A stretch of 64,000 nucleotides of DNA from Streptomyces sp. SID13726. Lineage in GTDB: Bacteria; Actinomycetota; Actinomycetes; Streptomycetales; Streptomycetaceae. Below, piece by piece: positions 46,457-54,557 of this stretch (its first letter is position 1; each line of letters begins with the position of its first letter). The position numbers and the translations under genes are program-made. Under the pieces are notes generated by a model. That model worked only from the letters and a program-made list of their open reading frames with translations. It was not told the DNA's origin and searched no databases. Location: positions 496,001 through 560,000 of the forward strand of contig NZ_JAAGLY010000001.1 in assembly GCF_010548375.1 (NCBI RefSeq), given 5' to 3'.

Positions 46457-47395
46457 TTAGAAGTACCCTTCGCGCTTGCGGTCTTCCATCGCGGCCTCGG
46501 ACATCTTGTCGTCGGCGCGGGTGGCACCGCGCTCGGTGAGCCGGGAGGCCGCGATCTCCGTGATGACCTGCTCGAGCGTCACCGCGTCCGAGTCGACGGC
46601 ACCCGTGCAGGACATGTCACCGACGGTCCGGTAGCGGACGAGACGCTTCTCGACGGTCTCGCCGTCCTTCGGGCCGCCCCACTCACCCGCGGTCAGCCAC
46701 ATCCCGCTGCGCGCGAACACCTCACGCTCGTGCGCGAAGTAGATCTCCGGCAGCTCGATGCCCTCGCGGGCGATGTACTGCCAGACGTCCAGCTCGGTCC
46801 AGTTGGACAGAGGGAAGACGCGGACGTGCTCGCCGGGGGCGTGGCGGCCGTTGTACAGGTTCCACAGTTCGGGGCGCTGGCGGCGCGGGTCCCACTGCGA
46901 GAACTCGTCCCGCAGAGAGAAGACGCGCTCCTTGGCCCGGGCCTTCTCCTCGTCGCGGCGACCGCCGCCGAAGACCGCGTCGAACTTCTCCGCCTGGATC
47001 TTCTCGGTGAGCGGCAGTGTCTGGAGCGGGTTGCGGGTGCCGTCGGGACGCTCGCGCAGCACACCGCGGTCGATGTAGTCCTGCACGGAGGCCACATGGA
47101 GGCGCAGCCCATGTGCGGCGACCACACGGTCCCGGTATTCAAGGACCTCGGGGAAGTTGTGTCCGGTGTCCACGTGGAGGAGGGAGAACGGCACGGACGC
47201 GGGCGCGAACGCCTTGAGCGCCAGGTGCAGCATGACGATGGAGTCCTTGCCGCCGGAGAAGAGGATCACCGGCCGCTCGAACTCACCCGCCACCTCACGG
47301 AAGATGTGCACCGCCTCGGACTCAAGGGCGTCCAGGTGGGACAGGGCGTACGGAGCGTCCGTGCCCTCCTCCACCGCAGCGACGGTCGTCGTCAT
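46457..47395 (-). CDS. cysD: Sulfate adenylyltransferase subunit 2
   Basis: 312 residues of the PP-loop ATPase family: VILFSGGKDSIVMLHLALKAF (PP-loop SGGKDS near residue 44, quoted shorter), LLHVDTGHNFPEV (near 70), FGGGRRDEEKARAKER and the C-terminal CTGAVDS. It catalyses the adenylyl transfer to sulfate in complex with CysN. ATG 47395 overlaps the cysC stop (ATGA) and has GAGAGGGG upstream; the longer open frame is not real. Confidence 0.96.
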   Translation of the reverse strand: MTTTVAAVEEGTDAPYALSHLDALESEAVHIFREVAGEFERPVILFSGGKDSIVMLHLALKAFAPASVPFSLLHVDTGHNFPEVLEYRDRVVAAHGLRLHVASVQDYIDRGVLRERPDGTRNPLQTLPLTEKIQAEKFDAVFGGGRRDEEKARAKERVFSLRDEFSQWDPRRQRPELWNLYNGRHAPGEHVRVFPLSNWTELDVWQYIAREGIELPEIYFAHEREVFARSGMWLTAGEWGGPKDGETVEKRLVRYRTVGDMSCTGAVDSDAVTLEQVITEIAASRLTERGATRADDKMSEAAMEDRKREGYF

Positions 47396-47928
47396 GCCAG
47401 TCCCCTCTCGGTGAGCAGCGCGTGGACCGCGGCCGCGGACTCCTGGACGGTCTGGTTCTGCGACTCGATCCGCAGATCGGGCGACTCGGGCTCCTCGTAG
47501 GGGTCGTCGACCCCGGTCAGCCCGGACAGCTCGCCCGCGGCCTGCTTGGCGTACAGGCCCTTCACATCGCGTACGGAGCACACCTCGACCGGAGTCGCCA
47601 CGTGGATCTCCAGGTAGGCGGCGCCGCTCTCCTGGTGACGCTTGCGCACCGCGTCACGGCTGTCGGCGTACGGCGCGATGACCGGGACCAGCGCCTTGAC
47701 GCCGTTGCGGGCGAGCAGTTCGGCGAGGAAGCCGATGCGCTGCACGTTGGTGTGCCGGTCCTCGCGGCTGAAGCCGAGGCCCGCCGAGATGAACTCGCGG
47801 ATCTCGTCGCCGTCGAGCACCTCGACGAGGTGGCCCTCCTCGCGCAGCCGGCCTGCCAGCTCGTACGCGATGGTGGTCTTGCCGGCACTCGGCAGACCCG
47901 TGAGCCAGACGGTGGCTCCGGTCGTCAC
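47392..47928 (-). CDS. cysC: Adenylylsulfate (APS) kinase
   Basis: 178 residues: Walker A GLPSAGKTT (near residue 9), VEVLDGDEIREF (near 36), FSREDRHTNVQRIGF and VCSVRDVKGLYAKQ lid region. It phosphorylates APS at the 3' position to PAPS. I chose GTG 47928 because AAGGAG lies 6 bases upstream and the protein then opens with the conserved TTGATVWLTGLP; an ATG at 47970 overlaps the cysH stop and would add 14 residues. Since the CysH here looks like an APS reductase, PAPS may serve sulfation reactions rather than assimilation. Confidence 0.95.
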   Translation of the reverse strand: MTTGATVWLTGLPSAGKTTIAYELAGRLREEGHLVEVLDGDEIREFISAGLGFSREDRHTNVQRIGFLAELLARNGVKALVPVIAPYADSRDAVRKRHQESGAAYLEIHVATPVEVCSVRDVKGLYAKQAAGELSGLTGVDDPYEEPESPDLRIESQNQTVQESAAAVHALLTERGLA

Positions 47929-47969
47929 GTGCAACTCCTTGGTGTCTGCCCGAAGGGCGTTGGCGGTCA

Positions 47970-48677
47970 TCAGTGCAGCCCGCACTCGGTCTTCGCGCGA
48001 CCCGCCCAGCGCCCGGCGCGCGCGTCCTCGCCCTCCAGGACCCGGCGGGTGCAGGGCGCGCAGCCGACGGACGCGTAGCCGTCCATCAGCAGGGGGTTGG
48101 TAAGAACGCCGTTCTCCTGGACGTAGGCGTCCACGTCGTCCTGGGTCCAGCGGGCGATCGGCGAGATCTTGACCTTCTGGCGCTTCTCGTCCCAGCCGAC
48201 GACCGGGGTGTTGGCCCGGGTCGGGGACTCGTCGCGGCGCAGCCCGGTCGCCCAGGCCACGTAGCTCTTGAGACCCTGCTCCAGCGGCTGGACCTTGCGG
48301 AGCTTGCAGCACAAGTCGGGGTCGCGGTCGTGCAGCTTGGGGCCGTACTCGGCGTCCTGCTCGGCGACCGTCTGACGCGGGGTGAGCGTGATGACGTTGA
48401 CGTCCATCACGGCCTCGACCGCGTCCCGGGTGCCGATGGTCTCCTCGAAGTGGTAGCCGGTGTCGAGGAAGACGACGTCCACGCCCTTCATCACGCGGGA
48501 CGCGAGATGGGCGACCACCGCGTCCTCCATCGACGAGGTCACGCAGAAGCGCTTGCCGAAGGTGTCGACGGCCCACTGGAGGATCTCCAGCGCGGAAGCG
48601 TCCTCCAGGTCGCGGCCCGCCTGCTCGGCGAGCGCCTTGAGATCGTCGGTCGTGCGCTCTTCCTGAACCGTGGTCAT
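47970..48677 (-). CDS. cysH: Assimilatory APS/PAPS reductase (APS type by cysteine pattern)
   Basis: 235 residues of the PP-loop reductase fold with SSMEDAVVAHL, FLDTGYHFEET and the C-terminal catalytic ECGLH. Cys pairs in DLCCKLRK (near residue 119) and GCAPCTRR (near 203) are the [4Fe-4S] cluster ligands that mark APS reductases; PAPS reductases lack them. It reduces APS (or PAPS) to sulfite. Its ATG overlaps the small zinc-ribbon gene's stop (ATGA), and its own stop is within one base of a possible cysC start, so the genes are translated together. Confidence 0.93.
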   Translation of the reverse strand: MTTVQEERTTDDLKALAEQAGRDLEDASALEILQWAVDTFGKRFCVTSSMEDAVVAHLASRVMKGVDVVFLDTGYHFEETIGTRDAVEAVMDVNVITLTPRQTVAEQDAEYGPKLHDRDPDLCCKLRKVQPLEQGLKSYVAWATGLRRDESPTRANTPVVGWDEKRQKVKISPIARWTQDDVDAYVQENGVLTNPLLMDGYASVGCAPCTRRVLEGEDARAGRWAGRAKTECGLH

Positions 48678-48853
48678 ATCCGTTCGCCCCCTGAATCGGT
48701 CTGCTGAAGGCCCCGGGCGAGCAGCCCGAGGAACTTCAACTGGAATGCGCGGTTGCACGCCGCGCATTCCCAGGCACCGTGGCCCTGCTCGCTGGGACGC
48801 AGGTCCTCGTCGCCGCAGTAGGGGCAGTAGAAGGGGGCCGCCCGCTCGCTCAC
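48674..48853 (-). CDS. Small zinc-ribbon protein between sulfite reductase and CysH genes
   Basis: 59 residues with two C-x-x-C pairs (FYCPYCGDED and WECAACNRAF) forming a zinc- or iron-binding ribbon, then a short helix. GTG 48853 overlaps the sulfite reductase stop (GTGA) and its own stop overlaps cysH, so it is an obligatory part of the operon. It may be an electron-transfer partner, an assembly factor or a regulator of the reductases; nothing in the sequence decides. It is too small for automatic gene calling to be relied upon, but position and the Cys pattern support it. Confidence 0.85.
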   Translation of the reverse strand: MSERAAPFYCPYCGDEDLRPSEQGHGAWECAACNRAFQLKFLGLLARGLQQTDSGGERI

Positions 48854-50547
48854 GACAGGGCCTCCTCGCTGGCACGCGTGGCCCAGGCGGCGAACCGCTC
48901 GCCCTCCTCGCGCTCGGCCTGGAACCGCTTCAGGACGCGCTCGACGTAGTCGGGCAGCTCCTCGGAGGTGACCTTCAGGCCACGCACCTTGCGGCCGAAC
49001 CCGGCCTCCAGACCGAGAGCGCCACCGAGGTGCACCTGGTAGCCCTCGACCTGCTCGCCCTGGTCGTTGAGGACCAGCTGGCCCTTGAGACCGATGTCCG
49101 CCACCTGGATACGGGCGCAGGCGTTCGGGCAGCCGTTGAGGTTGATGGTGAGCGGCTCGTCGAAGTCCGGGATCCGGCGCTCCAGTTCGTCGATCAGCTG
49201 GGAGCCGCGCGCCTTGGTCTCGACGATGGCGAGCTTGCAGTACTCGATGCCGGTGCAGGCCATGGTGCCGCGCCGGAAGGGCGAGGGCTTGGCCGTGAGG
49301 TCCAGCGCCTCCAGGGCCTCGACCAGCGGCTCGACCTGCGCCTCCTCGACATCGAGGACGATCATCTTCTGCTCGACGGTGGTACGCACCCGGCCCGAGC
49401 CGTGGGCCTCGGCGACCTCGGCGATCTTCGTGAGGGTGGCACCGTCGACGCGGCCGACGCGCGGGGCGAACCCGACGTAGTAGCGGCCGTCCTTCTGCCG
49501 GTGCACACCGACGTGGTCGCGCCAGCGGCCCGAGGGCTCGGCGGGCGCGGGACCGTCGACCATCTTGCGCTTCAGGTAGTCGTCCTCCAGGACCTGGCGG
49601 AACTTCTCCGGGCCCCAGTCGGCGACGAGGAACTTCAGACGGGCACGGGTGCGCAGCCGGCGGTAGCCCCAGTCGCGGAAGATGCCGACCACACCGGCCC
49701 AGACCTCGGGCACCTCGTCCAGCGGCACCCAGGCGCCGAGCCGGACGCCGAGCTTGGGGTTGGTGGACAGGCCGCCGCCGACCCACAGGTCGAAGCCGGG
49801 GCCGTGCTCGGGGTGCTCGACACCGACGAACGCGATGTCGTTGATCTCGTGGACCACGTCCAGGAGCGGGGAGCCGGAGATCGCGGTCTTGAACTTGCGG
49901 GGCAGGTTGGAGTACTCGTGGCTGCCGATGTACCGCTCGTGGATCTCGTCGATCGCCCAGGTGCCGTCGATGATCTCGTCCTCGGCGATGCCGGCGACCG
50001 GCGAGCCGATCACGACACGCGGGCAGTCGCCGCAGGCCTCGGTGGTGGAGAGGCCGACCGCCTCCAGGCGGTTCCAGATCTCCGGGACGTCCTCGATGCG
50101 GATCCAGTGCAGCTGGATGTTCTGCCGGTCGGTGACGTCGGCGCTGCCGCGCGCGAACTCCTCGGAGATCTCGCCGATCACGCGCAGCTGCTGGGTGGTG
50201 AGGCGTCCGCCGTCGATCCGCACCCGCAGCATGAAGTACTTGTCGTCCAGCTCCTCCGGCTCCAGGATCGCGGTCTTGCCGCCGTCGATCCCGGGCTTGC
50301 GCTGGGTGTACAGCCCCCACCAGCGCATACGCCCGCGCAGGTCGTTGGGGTCGATCGAGTCGAAGCCGCGCTTCGAGTAGATCGTCTCAATGCGTGTCCG
50401 CACATTGAGACCGTCGTCGTCCTTCTTGAACTGCTCGTTGCCGTTCAGCGGGGTGTGGTGCCCCGCGGCCCACTGACCCTCACCGCGGTGACGGCTCACC
50501 TTGCGGCGGGGCGCTGCGGCAGCAGGGTTCTGCGGGGTGGCGGCCAT
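48850..50547 (-). CDS. sir: Ferredoxin-dependent sulfite (nitrite/sulfite) reductase
   Basis: 565 residues of the two-fold repeated siroheme reductase family: NIQLHWIRIEDVPEIW and ACGDCPRVV in the first half, and the [4Fe-4S]-siroheme ligands CTGIEYC and CPNAC (near residues 445-490) in the second. It reduces sulfite to sulfide with six electrons. It heads the sulfur unit, which argues for sulfite rather than nitrite as substrate. ATG 50547 has AAGGAC upstream. The 125-bp leader before it contains a small reading frame at 50673-50756. Confidence 0.95.
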   Translation of the reverse strand: MAATPQNPAAAAPRRKVSRHRGEGQWAAGHHTPLNGNEQFKKDDDGLNVRTRIETIYSKRGFDSIDPNDLRGRMRWWGLYTQRKPGIDGGKTAILEPEELDDKYFMLRVRIDGGRLTTQQLRVIGEISEEFARGSADVTDRQNIQLHWIRIEDVPEIWNRLEAVGLSTTEACGDCPRVVIGSPVAGIAEDEIIDGTWAIDEIHERYIGSHEYSNLPRKFKTAISGSPLLDVVHEINDIAFVGVEHPEHGPGFDLWVGGGLSTNPKLGVRLGAWVPLDEVPEVWAGVVGIFRDWGYRRLRTRARLKFLVADWGPEKFRQVLEDDYLKRKMVDGPAPAEPSGRWRDHVGVHRQKDGRYYVGFAPRVGRVDGATLTKIAEVAEAHGSGRVRTTVEQKMIVLDVEEAQVEPLVEALEALDLTAKPSPFRRGTMACTGIEYCKLAIVETKARGSQLIDELERRIPDFDEPLTINLNGCPNACARIQVADIGLKGQLVLNDQGEQVEGYQVHLGGALGLEAGFGRKVRGLKVTSEELPDYVERVLKRFQAEREEGERFAAWATRASEEALS

Positions 50548-50672
50548 GGTTCTACGTCCTTCGGGACAGGCGGAAAGCGGCTCTTACCTGCGCGTACGGG
50601 CGCATGGGTGTACATGCGCGTCATTGCGCAGGAGGGAGAACGGGAGGATGTGTCGGGTGACGCCGCGGCTCG

Positions 50673-50756
50673 TCAGCGCACCGGACAGATGGCGCTGGAC
50701 ATGCGGCCGAGGTCGACGTGCCGCCGACTCACCAAGGCAATTCCAGTTCCAGACAT
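50673..50756 (-). CDS. Putative cysteine-linked leader peptide upstream of sulfite reductase
   Basis: A 27-codon frame (ATG 50756 to TGA 50673) contains RRHVDLGRMSSAICPVR, the recurring H-V-D-L-x-R-x-x-S-A-x-C pattern of small peptides annotated ahead of sulfur genes in Streptomyces. An internal GTG at 50732 with GGAA upstream would give 19 residues and may be the true start. The single Cys near the C-terminus suggests translation-coupled attenuation by cysteine supply; the stop is 125 bp before the sulfite reductase start. Confidence 0.7.
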   Translation of the reverse strand: MSGTGIALVSRRHVDLGRMSSAICPVR

Positions 50757-50810
50757 GACGGAAGCGTGTCACGGCGTTCTGGACACAGTCCAGCTTTATC
50801 CGCCATGTGG

Positions 50811-50843
50811 ACACCCTTGTCTCGACAGGTGAGACAAGGGTGT
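50811..50843. terminator. Terminator of the acetyltransferase gene
   Basis: ACACCCTTGTCTC (50811-50823) is perfectly complementary to GAGACAAGGGTGT (50831-50843) around a 7-base loop. It lies 41 bp downstream of the acetyltransferase stop on the minus strand and just upstream of the sulfur-unit leader, so it separates the two transcription units. Confidence 0.85.
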
Positions 50844-50883
50844 CGTTGGTCACAAAGATCGCGGGCCCTCTTGTTCCCGCAGG

Positions 50884-51456
50884 TCAGGCCGGGTACGCCC
50901 CAGGCCAGGGGCCCGGCGCGGGCACCTCTGCCTCCTCCTCGACCTTGGTGTCGAAGAGCTGGAAGCCACGGCGCTGGTAGTTCGCCATCGCGTGCTCGCC
51001 GTCCTTGCTGCACGTGTGCACCCAGACCCGCTTGGTGTCCGTCAGCCCCGGCCAGCGGTCCGCGAGGTCCCAGGCGCGGGCGGTGCCGTACGACAGGAGG
51101 TGGCCGCCGATCCGGCGGCCGCGGAAGGCCGGGATCAGGCCGAAGTACGCGATCTCCACGACACCGTCGTCCTGCGGGGACAGCTCCACGAACCCGGCCG
51201 GGGTGCCGCGCTCGTACGCCACCCAGGTCTCCACGCCGGGGCGCTCCAAAAGCTCCCGCCACTGGGCGAACGTCCAGCCGAGCCGGTCGGTCCAGCGGAT
51301 GTCACCGCCGACCGAGGCGTAGAGGAAGCGGCTGAACTCGGGGGAGGGGACCTCGGCGCGGACGATCCGTACGTCGCCCTGCGGGGCTTCGGCGGGCAGG
51401 AGGTCGGTGGGAGCGGTCTGTTCCAGGGACCAGGTGGTCACGGCGATGTTCGGCAT
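50884..51456 (-). CDS. GNAT-family N-acetyltransferase
   Basis: 190 residues with the GNAT core: the beta4 VEIAYFGLIPAFRGRRIGGHLL segment carries the acetyl-CoA pyrophosphate loop R-G-R-R-I-G (near residue 118), followed by VWVHTCSKDGEHAMANYQRRGFQLF typical of the C-terminal half (near 148; quoted in part). It should transfer an acetyl group from acetyl-CoA to an amine. The substrate is unknown. The start ATG 51456 has no strong ribosome site. Transcription ends at the hairpin at 50811-50843. Confidence 0.85.
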   Translation of the reverse strand: MPNIAVTTWSLEQTAPTDLLPAEAPQGDVRIVRAEVPSPEFSRFLYASVGGDIRWTDRLGWTFAQWRELLERPGVETWVAYERGTPAGFVELSPQDDGVVEIAYFGLIPAFRGRRIGGHLLSYGTARAWDLADRWPGLTDTKRVWVHTCSKDGEHAMANYQRRGFQLFDTKVEEEAEVPAPGPWPGAYPA

Positions 51457-51571
51457 GCCGGTCAGGGAATCATCCGGGTGGCAGGTATGTCGATTGCCTG
51501 CGGCGCCGTCGTGGCTCGTCGCGCCCCCGCGACGGAGCCGCACATCGATACAGCCCCGGCTCCCGAGCGCC

Positions 51572-52867
51572 TCAGCCCAGCGTTCGTTCGATCGAACCCA
51601 GTGGCACCGCGAACAAGGCCCTGCCCGACTGGGACCACACGTCGCCCGTCTGTTCCCAGTACGACAGGGACTCCGACTCCCCGCTCCAGCAGCTGCGGGA
51701 CTCGTCCGTGCCGCAGCGGGTGGCCTTGGCGTGGTCCGAGGCGCTCTGGCGCCACAGGGTGCCGTGGTCGCCCTCGGTGTCGGCCGGGCGGCCCAGGTAC
51801 CACTGGGAGTCGTGCGAGAGGACCGGACCGGAGCCGGATGCCTTGGTGACGTAGGCCTCGGCCACGCGCGCATAGCCGCCGGCGCCGGTGGCGAGGAGAC
51901 CGGAGCGGGCCGGGGAGCTGCTGAAGTCGTAGCGCCACAGCCGGGTGCCCGAGTCGCCGTCGCCGGAGACCCACTCGCTCGCCACCAGGCTGTCCGGCCT
52001 GGTGCTGCGGTCGAGGGAGAGGTAGTCGGGGCGGGTGGTGCCCGCCCGGTCGGTCAGCCGGTACGAGCCGACGGCGGGCAGCACCCACCGGGCGCCGTTC
52101 GCCGACCAGCCGCCGCGCACCTTGCCGACCGCGCCGCTGTCGACGGTCGCCCTCTGGACGCGGTTCATGTCGTACACGTACAGCGCGTCGCCGTCCTCGC
52201 CGCTCGCGGTGACCAGCAGCTTGTCCTGGTACCAGACCATCCCGGAGACCTGCGAGACCAGGCCGCGGAAGTCGCGTCCGCCGTCGACCGGGACGGCGAG
52301 GAGCACCCAGGAGTAGGTGAGGCGGTTCAGGTCGTTGGCGTCGACGAAGGCGACCCGGGCCAGGCCGCCGTCCTCGGCGGCGGTGCCGGTGCGGGACCAG
52401 GCGGAGAGGATCACGCGGTTGGCGCCCCACAGGCCGTCGTCGTCGGCGTCCCCTGAGGTGGTGACCGCTCCGGCCCGCCAGGAGCGGGTGTCGGCGGCGT
52501 CCCAGCAGTACGCGGCGGTGGCGGTCGGTTCCACGGGCAGGGCCCGGCGCTCGCCCTCCGTGCAGTCGATGGCGTCGCGCAGGTTCCGGTCGGCGGAATC
52601 GAGGACGGCCGAGACGCCGACCGGGTGTCCCATCCCGGAGGAGAGCCGGTCGAGGGTCTGCCGCGGGACCTGCTGTTCCTTCAGTCGCAGCGGAGCGGTC
52701 TCGGCGGCCGAGGAAAGCGCCTTCAGGGCCCCGGGGTTGGCGGCCACGGTGGCCTGCGAGGCGCTGATCATGGTGGCCGCCGCGGTCAGCGCGAGAGCCG
52801 TCCCGGCCAGGAAGGCGCGCAGCGCCTGGCCCCGCTTGCGCCTGCGGTGTCTGCCACGATGCTTCAT
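51572..52867 (-). CDS. Secreted protein of unknown function, possible beta-propeller
   Basis: 431 residues with a long basic Sec signal (KHRGRHRRRKRG then a hydrophobic core about 15-37). The mature part repeats strands of the kind ALYVYDMNRV, RLWRYDFSSS and VFVDA-like segments at intervals of ~50-60 residues, which suggests a beta-propeller, with four Cys. I do not recognise a family. ATG 52867 has GGGAGG 5 bases upstream. It stands alone, with 115 bp to the acetyltransferase gene downstream. Confidence 0.7.
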   Translation of the reverse strand: MKHRGRHRRRKRGQALRAFLAGTALALTAAATMISASQATVAANPGALKALSSAAETAPLRLKEQQVPRQTLDRLSSGMGHPVGVSAVLDSADRNLRDAIDCTEGERRALPVEPTATAAYCWDAADTRSWRAGAVTTSGDADDDGLWGANRVILSAWSRTGTAAEDGGLARVAFVDANDLNRLTYSWVLLAVPVDGGRDFRGLVSQVSGMVWYQDKLLVTASGEDGDALYVYDMNRVQRATVDSGAVGKVRGGWSANGARWVLPAVGSYRLTDRAGTTRPDYLSLDRSTRPDSLVASEWVSGDGDSGTRLWRYDFSSSPARSGLLATGAGGYARVAEAYVTKASGSGPVLSHDSQWYLGRPADTEGDHGTLWRQSASDHAKATRCGTDESRSCWSGESESLSYWEQTGDVWSQSGRALFAVPLGSIERTLG

Positions 52868-53016
52868 ACGTCCTCCCGAGGCGGGCCAACTGCGCCTGAT
52901 GATCCGTACGTTGACCGAGGAGCAGGTGGGGTGGCCCGTAGAGGGATGCTACGGCAGTGGAGCGCCGCGGGGGACGAAGACCCCGCAAATATGCGGAAGA
53001 TGCACCCGGGGACGGC

Positions 53017-54330
53017 TCAACTCGCCCCCTCGGCGGTACGCGCCCCGAGCACCGCGGGGGCCGTCGAGTGCGGCAGCAGGTCGCCCGGGCTGCCCGGCAG
53101 CAGCACCTCGACCTCGGCCTCTTCGCAGAAACGATACGGCCGGTGTTCCAGGAACGCCCCGAGATAACGCCGTACCCGGGACATCTCCGCCCGCACGGTC
53201 ACCGTACGGCCCGGATCGCCGAACACGTCCTCGGCCAGCCCCGCCGCACTGCGGCCCGCGCGGTGCAGGGCCAGCAGATACAGCAACTCGGCGTGCCGGG
53301 GGCTCAGTTCGTGACTCCAGGTGCCCGCACCGCTCGTCACCGTCACCGTCCAGCGGCGCGGCTGCGCGAGGTCCAGCACGATCCGGGTGACGCCCGGCGG
53401 CTCCGGCTGGTCGGCGGCGCGGATCAACCAGCCGCCGGCCAGCGGCTCCAGCGAGCACAGACCGAGCGCGGGCAGCCACCGGCGGCCCGGCGAGGGCGAC
53501 TTGGGCAGCGCGATCCGGTTCGGGTACGGCATCCCGGTCACCGCCGCCGTCCAGCCGTCCCGGTCCACCACCACGGCCCGGCCGCGCAGCCGGGCCAGCA
53601 CCGGGGCGGCCACCGCCCGCAGTTGCTCCAGCGAGGTCAGATGCAGTTCGCGCAGCCGGGACTCGGCGAGCTTGGCCACCGAGTCGACCCAGGCGAGCGT
53701 GGCCGGGTGCATGGTCTCCAGCGGCCCGCTCACGTCGACCACGCCGATCAGCCGGCCGTCCCTGGGATCCTTGATGGGGGCGCCGGTGCAGGTCCACGAG
53801 GTCTGCGAGCGCACGAAGTGCTCGGAGGCGAAGACCTGGACGGCCCGGCGCACCACCACCGGGGTGCCGATGCCGTTGGTGCCGACCACGCTCTCCCGCC
53901 AGTCGGCGCCGAGTTCGAAGCCGGTGCCGTCCGCCTTGCGCAGCACCGGGGAACTGCCCTCCCGCCACAGCACCCGGCCGTCCTCGTCGGCGACCACCAT
54001 GATGTGGTGGGCGACGTCCGCGACCGACAGCAGGCCCTCCCGCAGCACCGGCAGGATGTGCCGGAGCGGGGTCTCCTCCCGGCGCCGCCGTACCTCGTCG
54101 GGGGGCAGCAGACCTGTCCGGAAGTCGTGGTCGGGGTCGACGCCGCCGCGCAGCATCCGGCCCCAGGACTCCTCGATCACGGGGCGCGGGGCCATGGGCG
54201 CGCGCTGGCCGGACAGGGTGGCGTAGCGGACCTCGCTCAGCACCCGGGCCGCGCGTGCGGAGTCCACGGCGGCGAGGTGCGGCACGTCTGTCGGCGAGAG
54301 CGGCACAGGTCCTCCCGGTCTCCGGTCCAT
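53017..54330 (-). CDS. GAF-domain transcriptional regulator without AAA+ domain
   Basis: 437 residues. Residues ~65-235 form an AcoR-like sensor with a GAF domain (VVADEDGRVLWREG, NGIGTPVVVRRAVQVF, GAPIKDPRDGRLIGVVDVSG). Residues ~330-405 resemble a winged-helix DNA-binding domain (ELSPRHAELLYLLALHRAG, VTVRAEMSRVRRYLG). The sigma-54 activating AAA+ domain of classical AcoR is missing, as expected in Streptomyces, which lack sigma-54. It may sense a small ligand and control the neighbouring acyl-CoA dehydrogenase or secreted-protein genes. The start is ATG 54330. Confidence 0.78.
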   Translation of the reverse strand: MDRRPGGPVPLSPTDVPHLAAVDSARAARVLSEVRYATLSGQRAPMAPRPVIEESWGRMLRGGVDPDHDFRTGLLPPDEVRRRREETPLRHILPVLREGLLSVADVAHHIMVVADEDGRVLWREGSSPVLRKADGTGFELGADWRESVVGTNGIGTPVVVRRAVQVFASEHFVRSQTSWTCTGAPIKDPRDGRLIGVVDVSGPLETMHPATLAWVDSVAKLAESRLRELHLTSLEQLRAVAAPVLARLRGRAVVVDRDGWTAAVTGMPYPNRIALPKSPSPGRRWLPALGLCSLEPLAGGWLIRAADQPEPPGVTRIVLDLAQPRRWTVTVTSGAGTWSHELSPRHAELLYLLALHRAGRSAAGLAEDVFGDPGRTVTVRAEMSRVRRYLGAFLEHRPYRFCEEAEVEVLLPGSPGDLLPHSTAPAVLGARTAEGAS

Positions 54331-54496
54331 TGACTGTCCGTCTCATAGTGCCGGTCGGGTCCGGGCGCGGCACACAATCCGTCCACAGTCGTCAGGAAGT
54401 TGCAACCCCCTGCAACCCTGGTGGTGTGCTCCGGCTTGTTTGAAACTTGAGCGAACGTCGTCTCGCAGCGACGTTTTTCGGCCTCTGGGCCATGTC

Positions 54497-54530
54497 GGGG
54501 GTGGTGCCGTGTCGGCGCAGCACCACCCCC
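54497..54530. terminator. Terminator of the acyl-CoA dehydrogenase gene
   Basis: GGGGGTGGTGC (54497-54507) pairs perfectly with GCACCACCCCC (54520-54530) around a 12-base loop, 27 bp downstream of the minus-strand acyl-CoA dehydrogenase stop at 54558 and upstream of the GAF-regulator gene. Confidence 0.8.
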
Positions 54531-54557
54531 GCCTCCGACGGTTCGGCAGCTGACGGG

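Noticed and set aside
47929..47970. Longer CysC start at ATG 47970
   Set aside because: The GTG at 47928 has a strong AAGGAG at the right distance and gives the conserved family N-terminus; the longer form has only overlap with the cysH stop in its favour.
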